This document shows positions 52,883-61,475 of a stretch of DNA of 64,000 nt, one piece after another. Both the position numbers and the translations under genes were made by a program. The first letter of the stretch is position 1. Every line of letters begins with the position of its first letter. The notes beneath the pieces are model-generated. The model had not been told where the DNA came from. It made no database searches and worked only from the letters and a program-made list of their open reading frames with translations. Origin of the DNA: JAAYYM01 sp964631375 (GTDB lineage: Bacteria; Bacillota; Clostridia; Lachnospirales; Lachnospiraceae); contig CAZVYQ010000003.1 in assembly GCA_964631375.1 (NCBI GenBank), positions 56,226 to 120,225 on the forward strand, written 5' to 3'.

Positions 52883-53625
52883 TCTTCTCTCGATTCTGCG
52901 CAGGATGGTGTTCTGTTTATAATGTGTAAAATTAATATTATGATTTTTTTCAGAATGGCATAGATCCGTCTCATCAGTTCCTCATCAACCTGCCGTTCTG
53001 TCTTAACCGGTTGACCGGATTCCATACTGGTATTTGAGATATGCTGCAGTTCCAGAGCGATCTCCTCAGGTGTCAGCTGTGCATCCACAAGTCCTGTTCT
53101 GATTGCACTTCTGGGCATGCCATCAAACTTGGCACTTTCCGGCTCCTGAGCAATGATCATACCATCATTTTCCTTGATGCTTCGGATACCATTGGTTCCA
53201 TCAGAGCCTGTACCGGAGAGGATGATAGCAATTGCATGTTCACCGGCTTCTTCAGCCAATGACCGGAAAAACATATCAATCGGAAGGTTCAGTTCCTTTT
53301 CCTTTTGTGAACTGAGATAAAGCTTGCCATTTGAAATCCGCATATTCTTGCCCGGCTGTATAACATATACAAAATCCGGCTTGATCAACATTCCATCCTC
53401 AACCTGTACCACCGGCATATCCGTATACTTGGATAGAATCTCGCCCAACAAACTCTTATAATCGGGTGACAGGTGTTGAATGATAATATATGGGTATCCG
53501 GTATTGGACGGCAATGCTGTCAATAGCTTCTGTAATGCCTCCAACCCTCCCGCGGAAGCTCCGATTCCTATGATATAATTTTCCTTATGCTCATGATCTG
53601 TTTTTAATTTGTTTGTCTCTGTCAT
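52879..53625 (-). CDS. CheB-type methylesterase domain protein (5' part of a CheB-CheR fusion)
   Basis: A 248-aa protein with the CheB catalytic triad: serine in GIGASAGGLEALQ, histidine in IIQHLSPDYKSLL, aspartate in GTGSDGTNGI. There is no receiver domain, as usual for CheB-CheR-kinase fusions. After RRIYAILKK the annotated frame runs into low-complexity residues and stops, whereas the -1 frame continues into the CheR N-terminus. The A7 run at 52944-52950 marks the slip. The start is the ATG at 53625, eight bases after GGAGGG; it overlaps the stop of the upstream Hpt frame. Confidence 0.85.
   Translation of the reverse strand: MTETNKLKTDHEHKENYIIGIGASAGGLEALQKLLTALPSNTGYPYIIIQHLSPDYKSLLGEILSKYTDMPVVQVEDGMLIKPDFVYVIQPGKNMRISNGKLYLSSQKEKELNLPIDMFFRSLAEEAGEHAIAIILSGTGSDGTNGIRSIKENDGMIIAQEPESAKFDGMPRSAIRTGLVDAQLTPEEIALELQHISNTSMESGQPVKTERQVDEELMRRIYAILKKIIILILHIINRTPSCAESREE
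52944..52950 (-). other. A7 frameshift site between CheB and CheR frames
   Basis: On the minus strand CTG-AAA-AAA-ATC: a run of seven A's after which the CheR-encoding frame lies one base back. The -1 frame gives KNHNINFTHYKQNTILRR, a good CheR N-terminus. It may be a real indel, a polymerase or ribosome slip site, or a sequencing error. Confidence 0.7.
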
Positions 53626-54002
53626 TCTTCTATCCCTCCCGCATCTTCTTCGCATAACCGAATTGCATCTATCAAAGCCGTATAACTGTATTTGGCATGC
53701 TTATATGTTTCTACCGCCTCCTCATTTCGTCCGGCCCTAAGCAGTACAACCATCTCCCCTGCAACATGGTAGAGGGGAACAAACCCCATATTGCCGGCCA
53801 ATCCCTTCAAGGCATGTGCAGCTATAAAAGCATCATTCCATTATTTTTTCTCAACCGCATCTCCTAATTGATCCATTGTAGGCTCTGTCAAAAAATCATA
53901 CAAATATGATATGTATAAATCCTCATCCCCACAAAATCTTTGTAATGAGCCTTGTACGTCCGTTTCGCAGTGTATTAATGCAGCCAACATTCTCTCATTC
54001 AT
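53622..54002 (-). pseudogene. Hpt protein gene interrupted by an in-frame TAA
   Basis: One continuous frame from ATG 54002 (after GGGGGT) to TGA 53622 encodes a roughly 125-aa Hpt protein: MNERMLAALIHCETDVQGSL at the start and FIAAHALKGLAGNMGF with the phospho-histidine. It contains a single TAA at 53841-53843, just after VEKK. Upstream and downstream parts fit the family on both sides, so a one-base change is the simplest explanation. As read, only a fragment without the histidine would be made. Confidence 0.8.
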
Positions 54003-54175
54003 GCATCCGTACCCCCAATATGGATATATTAAACGTATTACCTGACTATTATACCATATATAGGCAAAAAGCACTACATTTCTTTCAAATTTTAGCCAAT
54101 TTTTTGTCAAATTAATCTGTAGTTCTTTTCAAAACTCTTTTCATAACTCTTTCATGACTCTTTTTCATTTCCGTA

Positions 54176-54204
54176 TTGACGGCACTTTTTAAATAATATA
54201 TAAT
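54176..54204 (+). promoter_or_regulatory. Strong tRNA promoter
   Basis: TTGACG (54176-54181) and TATAAT (54199-54204) with a 17-base spacer, 33 bases before tRNA-Pro. Divergent from the Hpt/CheB operon. Confidence 0.9.
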
Positions 54205-54236
54205 GTCTTTTGTGGCGTCAGCCATTATAAAGATTT

Positions 54237-54311
54237 CGGGGTGTGGCTCAGTTTGGTTAGAGCGCCGTCTTAGGGAGGCGGAGGTCGCTAGTTCGAATCT
54301 AGTCACTCCGA
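54237..54311 (+). tRNA. tRNA-Pro (anticodon AGG)
   Basis: A 75-nt tRNA: acceptor CGGGGTG/CACTCCG with the C1-G72 pair typical of bacterial tRNA-Pro, D arm GCTCAGTTTGGTTAGAGC, anticodon arm CCGTC-TTAGGGA-GGCGG giving AGG, and T arm CTAGTTCGAATCTAG. CCA is not encoded. Confidence 0.92.
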
Positions 54312-54347
54312 TGAAAGCATACGCCGTAAGGTGCACATAATAAATAA

Positions 54348-54380
54348 GCGAGTCCGAGATACATCTCAGATTCGCCTTTT
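54348..54380 (+). terminator. Terminator of tRNA-Pro
   Basis: GCGAGTCCGAGAT (54348-54360) pairs with ATCTCAGATTCGC (54363-54375) apart from two near-matches, followed by TTTT. Confidence 0.75.
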
Positions 54381-54449
54381 ATTATACAATAGCAAATATT
54401 CAAAATTACAAAACAGAATCACAAATTATGAATTTGAAAAAAACATCTA

Positions 54450-54567
54450 TTGAATCATTTCTCAACAGATGATAAAATATGTTTACAAGAGGTGGTACTA
54501 CGTTGTACCCCTTGCATTGTTCAAGCAAAAATAACTGCCAACCCATGCGAAGAGGGGCAGTTATTTT
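54450..54567 (+). ncRNA. Candidate small RNA with promoter and terminator
   Basis: Promoter: TTGAAT (54450-54455), 17-base spacer, TAAAAT (54473-54478). The transcript of about 85 nt would begin near 54485. It folds as a hairpin (CAAG..GG..GGTAC/GTACCCCTTG, 54487-54516) followed by the terminator stem AAAATAACTGCC (54527-54538)/GGCAGTTATTTT (54556-54567) and T6. No good reading frame lies inside. The terminator is symmetrical and can also serve the convergent phosphopantetheinyl transferase gene. Confidence 0.45.
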
Positions 54568-54575
54568 TTGTTTAT

Positions 54576-55229
54576 TCAATTTTCTATGCAGACTGCCATA
54601 TAGTATCCGTCTGCAGGATGATATAGTTTTGCTTCATATATTCTGTCATTGACTTGATGTTGGTAGGTAATTCGTTCTCCCATACAAACTCTAAAACTGT
54701 TCATCTCCAGCTTCATTCCAAGTCCGGTAGCTTTCATAAAGCTTTCCTTTAACACCCAATATTGATAAAACCGCTGGACCTGATCATGTAAATCCTGTAA
54801 AGAACATATATCTTCATACTCATTTGGGGCAAAAAACCTTTTTGCAACGTTTTCACGATAATCTTTACATTCCTCAATGTCTACCCCCACAGGAGAATCA
54901 TTCAATACACACACCGCATAGTCTCCGGAATGTGAAAGATTAAAGTAGATGTCCTGATAATCAGGCAAATAGGGCTTCCCATTGCCTGTATCATAGGCAA
55001 CAGTCACCGGAGTATTAATACCTATCCCAATCTCTTGTAGTCCATGATTCAACAGATATTCTACACACAGTGAACGTTTACGATCTTCGTCAAATTTATA
55101 TCGCAAAGCTCGCTCCTGTCTGTCCTTCGATATATACAAACTCATTGGTTCTATTGTCCCCGAATGTCTCCATAGGATGTTATTTTCTCTGAAATCAACA
55201 TCAAGGATATTCATAGAATACAGATGCAT
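54576..55229 (-). CDS. 4'-Phosphopantetheinyl transferase (Sfp type)
   Basis: A 217-aa enzyme that attaches phosphopantetheine from CoA to carrier proteins. It has the two signature motifs: PVGVDIEECKDY (Mg2+-binding D and E) and YWVLKESFMKATGLGM (W-x-x-KE-x-x-x-K), and the middle NLSHSGDYAVCVL loop. Sfp-type enzymes usually serve secondary-metabolite or fatty-acid carrier proteins; no NRPS/PKS gene is in the window. I use the ATG at 55229, nine bases after GGAGG; an upstream in-frame start at 55313 would add an unrelated N-terminus. It lies 100 bases below glycerate kinase. Confidence 0.92.
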   Translation of the reverse strand: MHLYSMNILDVDFRENNILWRHSGTIEPMSLYISKDRQERALRYKFDEDRKRSLCVEYLLNHGLQEIGIGINTPVTVAYDTGNGKPYLPDYQDIYFNLSHSGDYAVCVLNDSPVGVDIEECKDYRENVAKRFFAPNEYEDICSLQDLHDQVQRFYQYWVLKESFMKATGLGMKLEMNSFRVCMGERITYQHQVNDRIYEAKLYHPADGYYMAVCIEN

Positions 55230-55328
55230 CGTTTTCAGCCTCCATATCACTATGTTATCATCCGAAATTAAAATTGTCACGACTAATATAGTGAAGAATT
55301 GCAAACTATTCATTTGTATAACGATATG

Positions 55329-56459
55329 TTATCTGAGCAGTCTGAAAATCTGCTCTGCGGTTCTTGTCAGATTCATTGTCGTGTTTTCCGCATTTAAAGC
55401 TTCTTCTAATGTACACACACCCTGCATAATTGTAAAAAAAGCATCTATCCCATACTGATTACACACATCTGCATCCTTCGATGCACTACCGGATATTCCA
55501 ATAACCTTCTTGCCATACTTTTTGGCAAGTTTAGCCACACCAAATGGGGCCTTTCCCATCACGGTCTGTGCATCTAATCTTCCTTCCCCAGTAATCACTA
55601 TATCAGCCTTTTGTATATATTCATCTAATTCTGTCTCTTCAAGAATCAGTTCAATTCCTGATTGAAGTTCTGCTTTTAAAAAGGTTAATAATGCAAATCC
55701 CAGCCCTCCGGCAGCTCCACACCCAGGTACCTTATCATCTGCGGATGGATATCTTTTTTTCGAAATACGTGCATACGTATTTAGCCACACATCCATATTA
55801 ACAATCATTTCTTCTGTAGCACCCTTTTGCGGGCCAAATACTCGACTGCACCCATTCTTACCGCATAAGGGATTGTTAACATCACAAGCTGCAACAAAAG
55901 TACATTCATTCAGTTCTTCCATTTTATGTGTCTCATTTATACTTATCAAATCTTTAATTCCATATGCTCCATAGGATATCTGCTTACCCTCCTGATTTAA
56001 AAAATCAAATCCCAAAGCCTGCAGCATACCGACTCCACCATCATTTGTTGCACTGCCTCCCAATCCGATCACAAAATGTCTACACCCTCTATGAATTGCA
56101 TGCTTGATCATTTCGCCAACACCATATGTTGTTGTATAGAATGGATTTCTTTCCTTCTCTGAAAGTAATGTGATTCCTGCGGCCGATGACATTGCAATTA
56201 CAGCAGTCTTTTTTGCCTGTATCATTCCATATACCCCTTCAACAGGCTTTCCATTGGGACCGGTTACAGTCAGATGAACAAGCTCACCACCCATGCCAAT
56301 GGTCAAAGCTTCTACTGTTCCTTCGCCTCCATCCGCAAGAGGCCGTACTACAACCTCTGCAGACGAAAGTGCATTATGAATCCCTCTCTCAACAGCTTTG
56401 CCCGCTTCTATGGATGATACACTTCCCTTAAAGGAATCCATTGCAACTACAACATTCAT
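55329..56459 (-). CDS. glxK: Glycerate kinase (GlxK/GarK family)
   Basis: A 376-aa kinase converting glycerate to 2-phosphoglycerate with ATP. Family motifs: MDSFKGSVSSIEAGKAVERG, RPLADGGEGTVEAL, GLGGSATNDGGVGMLQALG and DIVITGEGRLDAQT. Last gene of the GH43 operon, 23 bases after the dehydrogenase gene. With that enzyme it would carry tartronate semialdehyde to glycolysis. Confidence 0.95.
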   Translation of the reverse strand: MNVVVAMDSFKGSVSSIEAGKAVERGIHNALSSAEVVVRPLADGGEGTVEALTIGMGGELVHLTVTGPNGKPVEGVYGMIQAKKTAVIAMSSAAGITLLSEKERNPFYTTTYGVGEMIKHAIHRGCRHFVIGLGGSATNDGGVGMLQALGFDFLNQEGKQISYGAYGIKDLISINETHKMEELNECTFVAACDVNNPLCGKNGCSRVFGPQKGATEEMIVNMDVWLNTYARISKKRYPSADDKVPGCGAAGGLGFALLTFLKAELQSGIELILEETELDEYIQKADIVITGEGRLDAQTVMGKAPFGVAKLAKKYGKKVIGISGSASKDADVCNQYGIDAFFTIMQGVCTLEEALNAENTTMNLTRTAEQIFRLLR

Positions 56460-56482
56460 ATAGTACCTCTTTCATTTCAATA

Positions 56483-57367
56483 CTATTTTCTAATCTCTGT
56501 ATCTGCCATTTTTTCATAATACCTTACAATCGCACTATGATCGCACTGCCCCAATCCATCTGCATGAAGTGCCTGAAGCATTTCCATTACAGAGGCTGTC
56601 AATGGTAAAGGTGCCCCTACGCCATGACCGGTTTCAAGTGCATTATTAAGATCCTTGATATGTAAATCTATTTTAAATCCAGGTTTAAAATTACCTTCCG
56701 TAATCATAGGAATTTTAGCATTCATAACAGTAGAACCTGCAAGTCCACCTCTGATTGCCTCAAACACCTTTTCCGGCTCAACACCAGCTTTTGTGCTCAG
56801 CATGAAAGCTTCGGAAACAGCCGCAATATTCAGTGCCACAATGATCTGATTAGCCAACTTGGTTGTATTTCCTGCACCTATATTTCCACAGTAAACCGCA
56901 CTTCCACCCATAACCATCAATATATCATATACCTGTTCAAAGATTTCATGATCTCCTCCAACCATAATCGACATGGTTCCATCAATTGCTTTGGGTTCTC
57001 CACCAGACACCGGAGCATCAATCATATAAACGCCCTTTTCTTTACATGCTTTGCAAATTTCCTGTGATGCTAAAGGTGCGATAGAACTCATATCAATCAG
57101 AATCGTACCTGCAACTGCTCCCTCAAGCACTCCATTCGTCCCCATGACAACCGTTTTTACATGTGGCGAGTTCGGCAACATGGTAATAACCAATTTACAT
57201 TGCTCCGCTACCTGTTTTGATGAATCGGCAGCTGTTGCTCCCTTCTCGACCATTGCAGTAACATTCTCCTTCACTACATCGTATACCACCAGTTCATGTC
57301 CAGCCTTGAGTAAGTTTGCAACCATAGGCTTTCCCATGATTCCTAATCCAATAAATCCGATCTTCAT
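56483..57367 (-). CDS. Beta-hydroxyacid dehydrogenase (tartronate semialdehyde reductase-like)
   Basis: A 294-aa NAD(P)-dependent enzyme of the 3-hydroxyisobutyrate dehydrogenase/GarR family: dinucleotide loop GFIGLGIMGKPMVANLL, substrate motif DAPVSGGEPKAIDGTMS and the catalytic lysine motif GNTTKLANQ. Neighbouring glycerate kinase makes 2-hydroxy-3-oxopropionate reductase the best guess, but 3-hydroxyisobutyrate-type or other short acids are possible. It follows the transketolase gene by 14 bases. Confidence 0.87.
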   Translation of the reverse strand: MKIGFIGLGIMGKPMVANLLKAGHELVVYDVVKENVTAMVEKGATAADSSKQVAEQCKLVITMLPNSPHVKTVVMGTNGVLEGAVAGTILIDMSSIAPLASQEICKACKEKGVYMIDAPVSGGEPKAIDGTMSIMVGGDHEIFEQVYDILMVMGGSAVYCGNIGAGNTTKLANQIIVALNIAAVSEAFMLSTKAGVEPEKVFEAIRGGLAGSTVMNAKIPMITEGNFKPGFKIDLHIKDLNNALETGHGVGAPLPLTASVMEMLQALHADGLGQCDHSAIVRYYEKMADTEIRK

Positions 57368-57381
57368 AACAATTCCTCCTT

Positions 57382-58314
57382 CTAAATATATGCATTTATG
57401 TTCCGTACTGCTGCTACAATCGCTTCCTTAGTGAGTCCGAAATGCTCTAATAATTCCTGATAATTATGTGCACTACATCCAAATGTATCTTTCATACCTA
57501 CAAACTCAATTGGCTTACATTCCTTACACAATACCTCTGCTATGGCGCTACCCATTCCACCTTTTATATTATGTTCTTCTGCCGTGACAATCGCTTTACA
57601 ATCCTTAACCATGTTGATGATTGACTGCTCATTCAATGGTTTGATACAGGGAATGTTAATCACTTTGACAGATATCTCATTCTCAAGTTCTTCTGCAGCC
57701 ATGGCAGCCAGATGAACCATATAGCCTGTTGCAAATACTGCAACATCATGTCCTTCTTTGATCAACTTAGGTTGTCCCAGTTCAAATGCCTCTCCCTCTG
57801 TAGTAATATTGGGATAATCATTCCTGTTTAAACGTATGTAACAAGGACCTTTCATTTTTACCATTGCCTTGACTGCTTCCACTGTTTCATTTGCATCTGC
57901 CGGACATAAAACAGTCATATTGGGAATTGCTCTAAAAATTGCCATATCCTCAATACATTGATGTGTTGCGCCATCACCAAAGTCGGATAATCCCGATGAT
58001 GAACCACAGATTTTAACATTCAGTTTTCCGGTTGCTATTGTCTGCCTAATTTGATCATAGGCTCTGCCACCGGCAAATACTGCAAAAGAATTAGTGAACG
58101 GAATTAGTCCCAACTGTGCGAGACCTGCAGCTACACTTGTCATATCTGCTTCTGCGATTCCCATCTCGAAATGTCGTTCCGGATATTTCTCTTCAAACAT
58201 TTTACCCATTGTAGAACCGCCCAGATCTGCATCCAACACAACAATTCGCTCATCTGTCTTTCCTAGTTCAACCAATGTGTTTCCATATGCTGTTCTTTGA
58301 TTTGTATAACCCAT
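57382..58314 (-). CDS. Transketolase, C-terminal subunit
   Basis: A 310-aa pyrimidine-binding half of a split transketolase: VLDADLGGS, FEMGIAEADMTSVAAGLA with the cofactor glutamate, GATHQCIEDMAIFRAIPNM, then the C-terminal domain. It must pair with the N-terminal subunit encoded 11 bases upstream. Split transketolases in sugar operons often have specialised substrates rather than the general pentose-phosphate role. Confidence 0.93.
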   Translation of the reverse strand: MGYTNQRTAYGNTLVELGKTDERIVVLDADLGGSTMGKMFEEKYPERHFEMGIAEADMTSVAAGLAQLGLIPFTNSFAVFAGGRAYDQIRQTIATGKLNVKICGSSSGLSDFGDGATHQCIEDMAIFRAIPNMTVLCPADANETVEAVKAMVKMKGPCYIRLNRNDYPNITTEGEAFELGQPKLIKEGHDVAVFATGYMVHLAAMAAEELENEISVKVINIPCIKPLNEQSIINMVKDCKAIVTAEEHNIKGGMGSAIAEVLCKECKPIEFVGMKDTFGCSAHNYQELLEHFGLTKEAIVAAVRNINAYI

Positions 58315-58325
58315 TGTTTTCTCTC

Positions 58326-59153
58326 CTATCTGGACAATTCATCCAATGCTTTTTGGTATGTTTCTTCAGTCAACATCCCATTATGATAACCAACTACATT
58401 TTCTGCAAAGCTTAGGCCCTTGCCTTTAACTGTATTTGCTACAATCACACACGGAACACCGGCGATATTGTCTGTTTCATCTAATGCCTGTAATATTTCT
58501 CGCATATTGTGACCATCGATTTCAATAACATGCCAACCAAAACTCAAGAACTTTGCAATAATATCTCCCGTGTCAAAACGCTGTTTGGTCTTCCCATTTG
58601 CCTGAAGGCGATTTCGATCAACAATTGCCACCAGATTATCTGCCTTGTACACACTGGCTGCCATCGCCGCTTCCCAGATTTGACCTTCTGCTATTTCTCC
58701 ATCTCCAATCAGGACATATGTTTTCCTGTTTTGTTTCTTTAGTTTCTGTCCTATGGCCATTCCCAATCCTATAGAAAGCCCCTGTCCCAACGAACCGGTT
58801 CCTGCCTCTATACCCGGTGTCTTGATTACATCCGGATGTCCTTGCAAATAAGACCCGATTTCCTTTGTATGCTTCAAATCACTCACAGGAAAATAACCAG
58901 CCTCAGCCAAAGCAGCATATTGTAATATTGCCACATGTCCTTTACTCAACAAAAATCTGTCACGATCTTCCATAGAAGGATTCTTTGGATCATGCTTCAT
59001 TTTATAGAAGTAAAGTGCTGTCACAAGATCAGCGGCAGAGTTAGAACCGCCTATATGTCCTGCCACACCTATGCCCACACTGATAACAACATCCTTCCTA
59101 AGCTTTTGAGCCTGTTTTTCTAATTTTTCAATTAACTCATTACTATACTCCAT
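58326..59153 (-). CDS. Transketolase, N-terminal subunit
   Basis: A 275-aa thiamine-diphosphate-binding half: GHIGGSNSAADLVTALYF, SKGHVAILQYAALAEAGYF, and the ThDP motif GDGEIAEGQIWEA ending with VDRNRLQ. It begins with an ATG after AAGGAG, 15 bases from the SDR gene. It forms one enzyme with the next gene. Confidence 0.94.
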   Translation of the reverse strand: MEYSNELIEKLEKQAQKLRKDVVISVGIGVAGHIGGSNSAADLVTALYFYKMKHDPKNPSMEDRDRFLLSKGHVAILQYAALAEAGYFPVSDLKHTKEIGSYLQGHPDVIKTPGIEAGTGSLGQGLSIGLGMAIGQKLKKQNRKTYVLIGDGEIAEGQIWEAAMAASVYKADNLVAIVDRNRLQANGKTKQRFDTGDIIAKFLSFGWHVIEIDGHNMREILQALDETDNIAGVPCVIVANTVKGKGLSFAENVVGYHNGMLTEETYQKALDELSR

Positions 59154-59168
59154 GTTTTCTCCTTCCGC

Positions 59169-59921
59169 TTAATAGCATGTTACGCCACCATCAATTGGCA
59201 TACTGATTCCATTTATAAATGATGCTTCATCACTTGCAAGATAGACGACTGCATTTGCAATATCATCAGTCGTTGCCAGCCTTCCAAGCGGCACCTCTCC
59301 CAGTCTTTCTTCCGCCTTTTGTGGATCTTTCAGCATTTCTTCGACCAGAGGTGTCATAACAGTACTTGGATGAATTGAATTACATCTGATCCCATATGCA
59401 CCATATCTCGAAGCAATGGCTTTTGTAAGTAGAGTAACTGCACCCTTTGTCGCAGTATAAGCCTCTGTAGTATACTTATGTCCTATCAGACCACATACAG
59501 ACGATGTATTGATGATTACTCCATTCTTTTGTTTCTTCATTTCCGGTATCACATACTTGCATCCCAAAAAAACGCTTCCTGTATTTACAAGCATCATCTT
59601 ATTCCATTCATCCAGATTCATTTCTTCAACAGATTTTCTGATATTGATTCCGGCATTATTAATCAGAACATCTATTTTTCCGTTCACCTCAACAACCTTA
59701 TGTACGATATTTTCCCAGTCTGCTTCGCTGGTCAGATCCATTTTAATAAACTCTACCTCGCCTCCATTTTTTTGCAGACTAGACTCTACATTCTTCCCTC
59801 TGACTTCATCCAGATCCAGAAGGTATATCTTAGCCCCGAAATTGCTCAGATGTCTACCCAGTTCTGATCCAATTCCTCCGGCGCCTCCTGTAATCAGCAT
59901 TATCTTTCCTTTCAAATTCAT
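59169..59921 (-). CDS. Short-chain dehydrogenase/reductase
   Basis: A 250-aa SDR with TGGAGGIG (residues 11-18), DVLINNAGIN (NAG), catalytic serine in INTSSVCG and YTATK (Y-x-x-x-K), and the ending SFINGISMPIDGG. It is close in form to 2-deoxy-gluconate/ketogluconate dehydrogenases, so sugar or polyol oxidation is likely. It sits between the esterase and the split transketolase. Confidence 0.92.
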   Translation of the reverse strand: MNLKGKIMLITGGAGGIGSELGRHLSNFGAKIYLLDLDEVRGKNVESSLQKNGGEVEFIKMDLTSEADWENIVHKVVEVNGKIDVLINNAGINIRKSVEEMNLDEWNKMMLVNTGSVFLGCKYVIPEMKKQKNGVIINTSSVCGLIGHKYTTEAYTATKGAVTLLTKAIASRYGAYGIRCNSIHPSTVMTPLVEEMLKDPQKAEERLGEVPLGRLATTDDIANAVVYLASDEASFINGISMPIDGGVTCY

Positions 59922-59932
59922 AATAATTCCTC

Positions 59933-61450
59933 CTAACTTCTTTTATATTGATAAGGTTTATTTGCCGTACCGGATTGATAAATAGGCAGCAACCAAAAAT
60001 CTGATTCGGGAAATCTGTCTTGTAAAATCACTTCTGTAACCGATTGATTTACATCAACACAAATTGGTTCAAAATCAAATCCTGATTTTGATGTGATCAG
60101 AACAGCAATCGGAATAGCATCTGTAAATTCTATTCGCATCAAATCAGCCTGAACTACGACATCTTTAATACTGTTATTCGAACGTTTGGATTTCTGAAAC
60201 AAATCCAGATATACCATCTCCATTAATTCCGGATGATAGGCATGCCCTACCGATGTTTGACCAACCATTCTTATATTGAAATATGTTCCCTGATATACAA
60301 TTGTATTTATTTGATTATGATCCCAAAGGTGTATGACACTATTTCGATCAATCTGGTTGTTTTTCAGCCAAAATTGTAATGCTTGTTTTCTGCTTCCCGG
60401 ATAATCACAATCACTTTCTTCCTCTCCGTAGAACATCCATACATTTCTCGGAATATCGCTTCGAATATGTTTATAATAATCTGTTCTGTCAGTTTGTCCG
60501 CTTAATAATGCCAGTTCATCGTCATTGATATTAAACAACTGTCCTGAGAATAGTGCCGTCGCAGCAAACAGAAACGGCTCCTCACATTGCAGTCTATCTG
60601 CCATGGCTGCCCCCATTGAGAATCCCATCAAATAAATTCTTTCATAGTCTACCTCACATTTATCTTCTGTTCTCCGTAGTATATGCTTAATAAAATCAAC
60701 CTCTGATGGATATAGTTCTGATTTACTTACATTCCATCTGTTTAAATATCCGGTTGGTGCAATCAATATAAACTGGTATTTTTCAGCAAGAATATCCCAT
60801 TGTGTCTGTTCTGTGAATTTTTCTCCGTTGCTGGTAATTCCATGTAGTGCTATTACAACAGGAAGTTTTGATGTTCTGGCCTTCTCCGGTATGTAGGTAT
60901 ACCATTCACGCATCACTCCACAATACTTTTCTTCCCATTTCTGCAAATGTCGCATATCTCGCACATATTCAACCAAACTATCATGTGAATTCAAGATTAC
61001 CTTTCGGTACAATCTCAATTCTGACCATGCCTTCTGAATTGAAAAAGCTTCTATTGTCTGACATAAATATGTTTTTGCAATCGAATTACCTATCTTTTCC
61101 AAAACGAGACGTGCAACATGACAACCCTTTCCTATGCCTATCAAATAGCGATATGCTGACAGCAGACCAAAGCCTCCACCCTTCCAACTTGTACGGGATT
61201 CATAGTATTGCTTAATCCCTTCGGTAACATCTTCGCATATATCACCAAAAGACAGTTTGATTATAAAGAGAAACAACCGTTCTCTTTCTGCCAATTCCAA
61301 CCAGTCTTCTTTGATAGCACCATCGAAATCTTCACATATCATGAATATTCCTTTTAGCCCTTTGCCTCTTGTATAACACATTGGTGCAACAACATTGACC
61401 ACAAGTTCTTGATTCTTTGTGTAATGATAGTGATCATCGAAACTGCTCAT
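59933..61450 (-). CDS. Esterase with unknown N-terminal region (feruloyl/acetyl esterase-like)
   Basis: A 505-aa cytoplasmic protein. Residues 1-185 have no family I recognise. Residues about 195-430 form an alpha/beta hydrolase of the PHB-depolymerase/feruloyl esterase group: LPVVIALHGITSNGEKF, nucleophile GFSMGAAMADRL, late aspartate in GEEESDCDYPGS and histidine in VGHAYHPELM. No signal peptide, so it probably removes acyl groups from sugars already imported. It precedes the SDR gene by 11 bases and follows the GH43 gene by 25. Confidence 0.82.
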   Translation of the reverse strand: MSSFDDHYHYTKNQELVVNVVAPMCYTRGKGLKGIFMICEDFDGAIKEDWLELAERERLFLFIIKLSFGDICEDVTEGIKQYYESRTSWKGGGFGLLSAYRYLIGIGKGCHVARLVLEKIGNSIAKTYLCQTIEAFSIQKAWSELRLYRKVILNSHDSLVEYVRDMRHLQKWEEKYCGVMREWYTYIPEKARTSKLPVVIALHGITSNGEKFTEQTQWDILAEKYQFILIAPTGYLNRWNVSKSELYPSEVDFIKHILRRTEDKCEVDYERIYLMGFSMGAAMADRLQCEEPFLFAATALFSGQLFNINDDELALLSGQTDRTDYYKHIRSDIPRNVWMFYGEEESDCDYPGSRKQALQFWLKNNQIDRNSVIHLWDHNQINTIVYQGTYFNIRMVGQTSVGHAYHPELMEMVYLDLFQKSKRSNNSIKDVVVQADLMRIEFTDAIPIAVLITSKSGFDFEPICVDVNQSVTEVILQDRFPESDFWLLPIYQSGTANKPYQYKRS

Positions 61451-61475
61451 TATTTCATTTCCTCTATTTCGTTTA

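Noticed and set aside
54112..54336. Open frame overlapping tRNA-Pro
   Set aside because: Antisense to the tRNA; the GVTRFELATS-type peptide is a known tRNA artefact.
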